Shown: positions 33,933 through 37,108 of the stretch, piece after piece | Position numbering within the stretch: the first letter of the stretch is position 1 | Layout of the letters: every line of letters starts with the position of its first letter | NCBI GenBank assembly: GCA_000320545.1 | Contig: ADNK01001988.1 | Span: 15,001 to 52,108, forward strand | Length of the DNA stretch: 37,108 nt | Direction: 5' to 3' | Source: Bigelowiella natans CCMP2755 | Lineage: Eukaryota > Cercozoa > Chlorarachniophyceae | The notes under the pieces: model-generated | What the model was told of the DNA's origin: nothing | Databases searched by the model: none | Seen by the model: the letters and a program-made list of their open reading frames with translations, nothing else | Position numbers and translations under genes: made by a program

Positions 33933-35122
33933 AGTATACACAATCGCATTTATAAGTAGTGTCAGTATTATTGTACCCTCTAAATGCGAATAATAAGCTG
34001 CATACTTGAGGAGTAAGTTCCGTGTGTGGTTATGCTGTGTGCGATGTGAAATGCTTTTATTTTGAAGATTGTGGAATACTGATCGACGGCATCACACTTA
34101 CGTGACGACGGGAAGCTTCATCTTTGAATGATATAGTAGCGAATCAATCCGCCGTCCAAGTCGTCATCATACAACACGCACGCGTAAATTAACTCGTAGG
34201 CATGTATAGTCGTTTATTCCCAATCAAATATAAATGCGTTGAAATGTTGGAGGAAAAAACTAAGAAATATCCACACTGGATATGCAATTTGGCGGTGTGG
34301 GTACAAGCTTATGGGCTAATAAAGCGACAAATGCGTTAATTATAGCATTGCCCAATTAGTAGTTACATTCCCGTACATGATGCTCTACAAATAAGCACGA
34401 CTGCTAGACTACACCATAGGTAGAATCGCTACCTCAGTTGCGTTGTTTGTACGATACGGTTCGAATTTGCTGCTTGTTAATCAACCATGCACACTAAATG
34501 AGCACCACGGATGATAGATGCAACACGTGAAAAGCAACACATCTAGCTAGACATGTTTACCACATTTTGCACAGATCATGTACATCTGCATGCTGTATGC
34601 TAGTATGACCTGACCAAACACACACATCTAGACATGTCTAGCATGTGCTCACTGTGTGCTCACTGGCATGGCTAGATGGTAATGTGCACATACACATTTA
34701 GACATCTAGACATGCTAGCATGTACGTTCACTATGCTCTAGTGCTCACCTCATATACTCTAAATTTCTACACGCTATAGCACGTACACGTTTTGTCATTC
34801 AGACTCAACAGCCATCTAGCCATGTCGTTTGTAATTATAAACAATGAGGTATACATGCTGCTCTAGTGAGGTGCACATATAGACATGCACACGCAGTGCT
34901 AGCAGAGATAATTCAATAAAAGTTATAAATCCTAACTAGCTAGCTAGCTAGGTGTGTAAGATTAATTGATTAATCTCGTATGGAGAGGTCTAGAGATGTA
35001 AAACACAGTGGTAATAGCTGATATAGGTAGATGTCTATGAGTTGAGATTTATGGACTGGTGCATACTAGTAATCGTGTCCATTGCTAACATTGATAATGG
35101 TTGAGGACAGGACTGAGGAGCT
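33933..35122. other. Convergent intergenic spacer
   Basis: Tail-to-tail spacer between the gene ending at 33932 and the small gene ending at 35123. The part 34540-34960 is packed with CTAGACATG, TAGCATG and GCTAGC words and related palindromes. ATTAATTGATTAAT occurs within a larger palindrome at about 34960-34977. AATAAA lies at 34318-34323. No coding sequence seen. Confidence 0.55.
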
Positions 35123-35689
35123 TCACAACATCTGCATTTCCGCCCTTCTACTAGCTTCATACGTTCGAAGCATGTTGAGATATACTTTCACCGAATCGTA
35201 CTTTACTCTGGCAGTGTTCGCCTACGAGCAAGAGAAGTAAACATTCGTGTATTTATACTTTCTGAAAGACCAACCAATGTTTATGCGATGAATTATGTCT
35301 GTTTCACGCTGGTTTTGTATGAGTATGATCTCTTTTATTCAACCTTTGAACTCCCCTCTCCTCTTCCTCTTCCACTTCCTCCCCCGATCCCTTACCCGCA
35401 ATCTACCTGCCTCCGCGCCTCCACCATTTTAGCAATATGCTCTTGATATTCTTATTTCCGAGATCGGTACATAGGACAGGTCCAAAGGGGAAAAGGTAGA
35501 GGGGAGGGAAGGAGCTCTCGTTAAAACATCTTCAATGATTTCTATTCGTGCTGACAGAGTGCGGCGTTGCTCTTCAGAGACGATATCGCATGGGGAAATC
35601 CTTGGTTTTCACATTCTCCCTCCCCTCCCTCCTCTCATTTGTTACACACAGACAAACACAGAGAAGAAAACGGACGAGAATGGAGGAAT

Positions 35690-35733
<44 letters not shown>

Positions 35734-35952
35734 GGGGGGGAAGGGGAGAGACCCGTAGAGGCCAACGCCTTTGCCTCGGCAGCCGACTTTGTGCCCCCCT
35801 CTCCCATGAAGGAGACAGTGAGCTATACAACATAACAGTGTTGGGGCAGAACAAACATCATTCACGCAGTCTTGAGAGATCATAAATATAAACGTGGGTG
35901 CTTGGAAGGTCAGGCCTACCTGCGCAAGTAACGATTTCTTCGTTTCCTCCAT
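35123..35952 (-). CDS. Unrecognised 81-residue charged protein (four exons)
   Basis: Complete small gene. Exons: 35952-35920 (MEETKKSLLAQ), 35822-35753 (LTVSFMGEGGTKSAAEAKAL and ending AST), 35450-35407 (YQEHIAKMVEARRQ) and 35221-35123 (starts ANTARVKYDSVKVYLNMLRT, ends EASRRAEMQML-stop TGA). All junctions are GT-AG with matching phases (0, 1, 0). The summed length of 246 nt is 81 codons plus stop. The product is mostly charged and predicted helical, with no signal peptide or membrane span. Intron 2 carries a (CT)n and C-run (35693-35741 on plus). I do not recognise the family. The pattern ARVKYDxxKVxxxxLRTxEASRRAEM looks like a conserved helical-hairpin protein rather than random sequence. 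The first Met follows an upstream region with no better start. Confidence 0.75.
35693..35742. repeat. (GA)n followed by a G run of 18 or so
   Basis: About 30 nt of GA repeats followed by a long G homopolymer, lying about 10 nt inside the 5' end of intron 2 of the minus-strand small gene. Confidence 0.9.
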
Positions 35953-36198
35953 TAATTCGGCCGCCGCACACTAAAGGAAGTCAGAGGGCAAACGGCGATA
36001 AAAGAAAGGGGAGAGACGGGAGAAGAAGGATCAGGACGTGGCGACGAGGGAAGGGCTCAATATCATTCATTGGAGCTTTGCTTATGTACTACGATCATTA
36101 CCATCATCGCTATCATCCATCCTTACCCAGGGCAACAGCTATTCTCTCCTTATCCAATATACTATTCAACACTGCGACGACTACTCAACTACTATCAC

Positions 36199-36640
36199 CT
36201 TATCGGCCCAATCTATTCCAGAGTCGCTCAGCGCATCGAGGAGGGCTTCTGGGCTATTATCGGATACCTAAAAATAGCAGCAATAGTATCATCGCCAAGA
36301 CTTCTACGTACTACAATTAGAGAGAGAAAGGAGATGTTTCCGTGGTCTAGTTTCGTCCCACGACACGGCTGATGGCACTACCATGGCAATTCCTTTCAAC
36401 ATTCCGCATCGTCGTTGTCAGTCACATGTTCACGTCTAGTTCGATTCTTACAACGAAAATATCATGCATACAACCTGCATTGAAGAAGGAGCTTTCTGCC
36501 TTTGAGGAGCATGATACTGTGGCTTTTGTTGTTGTTGTTGTTGTTGTCGTTGGTAGTGTTGTGGAGGTGCTCGCGTATTTGTAGTAGGCGTGGGTGGCCG
36601 TTGAATTGAGTTGGTCGGAGCTGGTGCTTCTTGGCCATAG
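36199..36640 (-). CDS. Exons of an unrecognised Pro/Gln-rich protein (partial)
   Basis: Two well-formed exons join in phase 0. Exon 36640-36475 encodes YGQEAPAPTNSIQRPPTPTT followed by a Pro/Gln-rich stretch with six Gln in a row, and ends SSMQ before a GTTGTA donor. Exon 36267-36199 encodes VSDNSPEALLDALSDSG and ends IDWADK before GTGATA. A possible continuation ERIAVAL (about 36147-36167) follows after a 50-nt intron. The start lies upstream, between 36641 and the right edge or beyond it. The end is not found, but must lie above the small gene starting at 35952. Confidence 0.4.
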
Positions 36641-36747
36641 CTGCGTCAGCATAGAAATACTCAGAAAATGAGATCAATAATCAGCAGTTTCTCTCGTTGT
36701 ACACAATCCTGCCTAAAATCCACCATTTTTTAAAGTTTTATACTTTA

Positions 36748-36805
<58 letters not shown>

Positions 36806-37108
36806 ATATATATAGGTGTATATATGGGTGGATGGTGTGCTACGAGAGAGAGAGAGAGAGAGAGATCTCTCTCTCTCTGTATGTCTATGTATATGTATAT
36901 ATAGATATGTAGCACTAGCTCTCTCTCTCTCTCTCTCTCGCGCGCTCACGCGCACTCTATATATGCGCGCGCGTGCACATCACTCCGTGTGCCAGCAAAA
37001 ACCACAACAACAAAAGAGACAGTGTGTTGCTCTCCCAGAGAGAGAGCGCGATCTATATGCAGGCGGTGTGTGTGAGATTTTTCGTTGAGAGAGGGAGCGA
37101 GCGCGAGT
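36641..37108. repeat. Microsatellite-rich right edge
   Basis: Contains (TA)n (36753-36784), (TG)n (36785-36805), (GA)n then (CT)n (36844-36879), TATATG variants, (CT)n (36919-36939), CGCG runs (36938-36974) and further GA runs. The open frames here are repeat-encoded and are not reported as genes. Confidence 0.8.

Noticed and set aside
34440-34480. B-box-like GGTTCGAATT
   Set aside because: No A-box and no stem-forming flanks upstream.
36697-37088. Frames with Ile-Tyr, Arg-Glu and Ser-Leu repeats at the right edge
   Set aside because: Entirely microsatellite-encoded, with no splice or homology support.
1-37108. Transposon, virus, CRISPR or prokaryotic operon content
   Set aside because: No transposase or reverse-transcriptase frames, no regularly spaced repeats with unique spacers, and intron-split genes throughout.

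Overview
The window reads as nuclear DNA of an intron-dense unicellular eukaryote with mid-range GC. Genes are split into many small exons (33 to about 400 nt, one of 1.4 kb) by short GT-AG introns, mostly 70-300 nt. All three standard stop codons are used. Microsatellites are abundant in introns and spacers. A Pro/Thr/Ser linker in the first gene, a possible signal-plus-transit presequence in another, and a peroxisomal trifunctional-type enzyme suggest a protist, perhaps an alga with a complex plastid. I cannot place the lineage. All gene models below were assembled by hand from open frames, splice sites and phase matching.

Layout. (1) <1-12340 (+): a giant membrane protein entering from the left edge. 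It has at least three C-type lectin domains, a jelly-roll region, a Pro/Thr/Ser linker, an REJ region, a GAIN/GPS module, several membrane spans, a PDZ-like domain and an acidic tail. (2) 13000-16111 (-): an unrecognised gene built from a tandemly repeated three-exon module encoding roughly 37 residues, present four times. This is the best candidate for something undescribed. (3) 17168-18859 (-): a nucleoporin Nup58 homologue with a C-terminal FG domain. (4) 19907/19988-24560 (+): a complete 14-exon enoyl-CoA hydratase/3-hydroxyacyl-CoA dehydrogenase resembling mitochondrial TFP-alpha but ending in the peroxisomal signal SKL. (5) 25707-28499 (-): an unrecognised spliced gene, possibly with a signal/transit presequence. 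(6) 29058-33932 (+): an unrecognised large gene with exonic homopolymer tracts and an acidic tail. (7) 35123-35952 (-): a clean four-exon gene for an 81-residue protein. (8) about 36199-36640 (-): exons of a Pro/Gln-rich gene, probably running off or starting near the right edge.

Genes alternate in orientation. The three tail-to-tail spacers (12341-12999, 24561-25706, 33933-35122) look alike: AT-rich, nearly free of long microsatellites, and dense in CTAG/CATG palindromes. Head-to-head spacers (18860-19906, 28500-29057) look ordinary. I see no operon-like functional link between neighbours. Three single-base frame anomalies (about 14427, 18270-18310 and 33839-33844) lie in otherwise convincing coding exons and point to consensus indels or damaged alleles. 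I saw no tRNA, rRNA, CRISPR array or transposon coding sequence.
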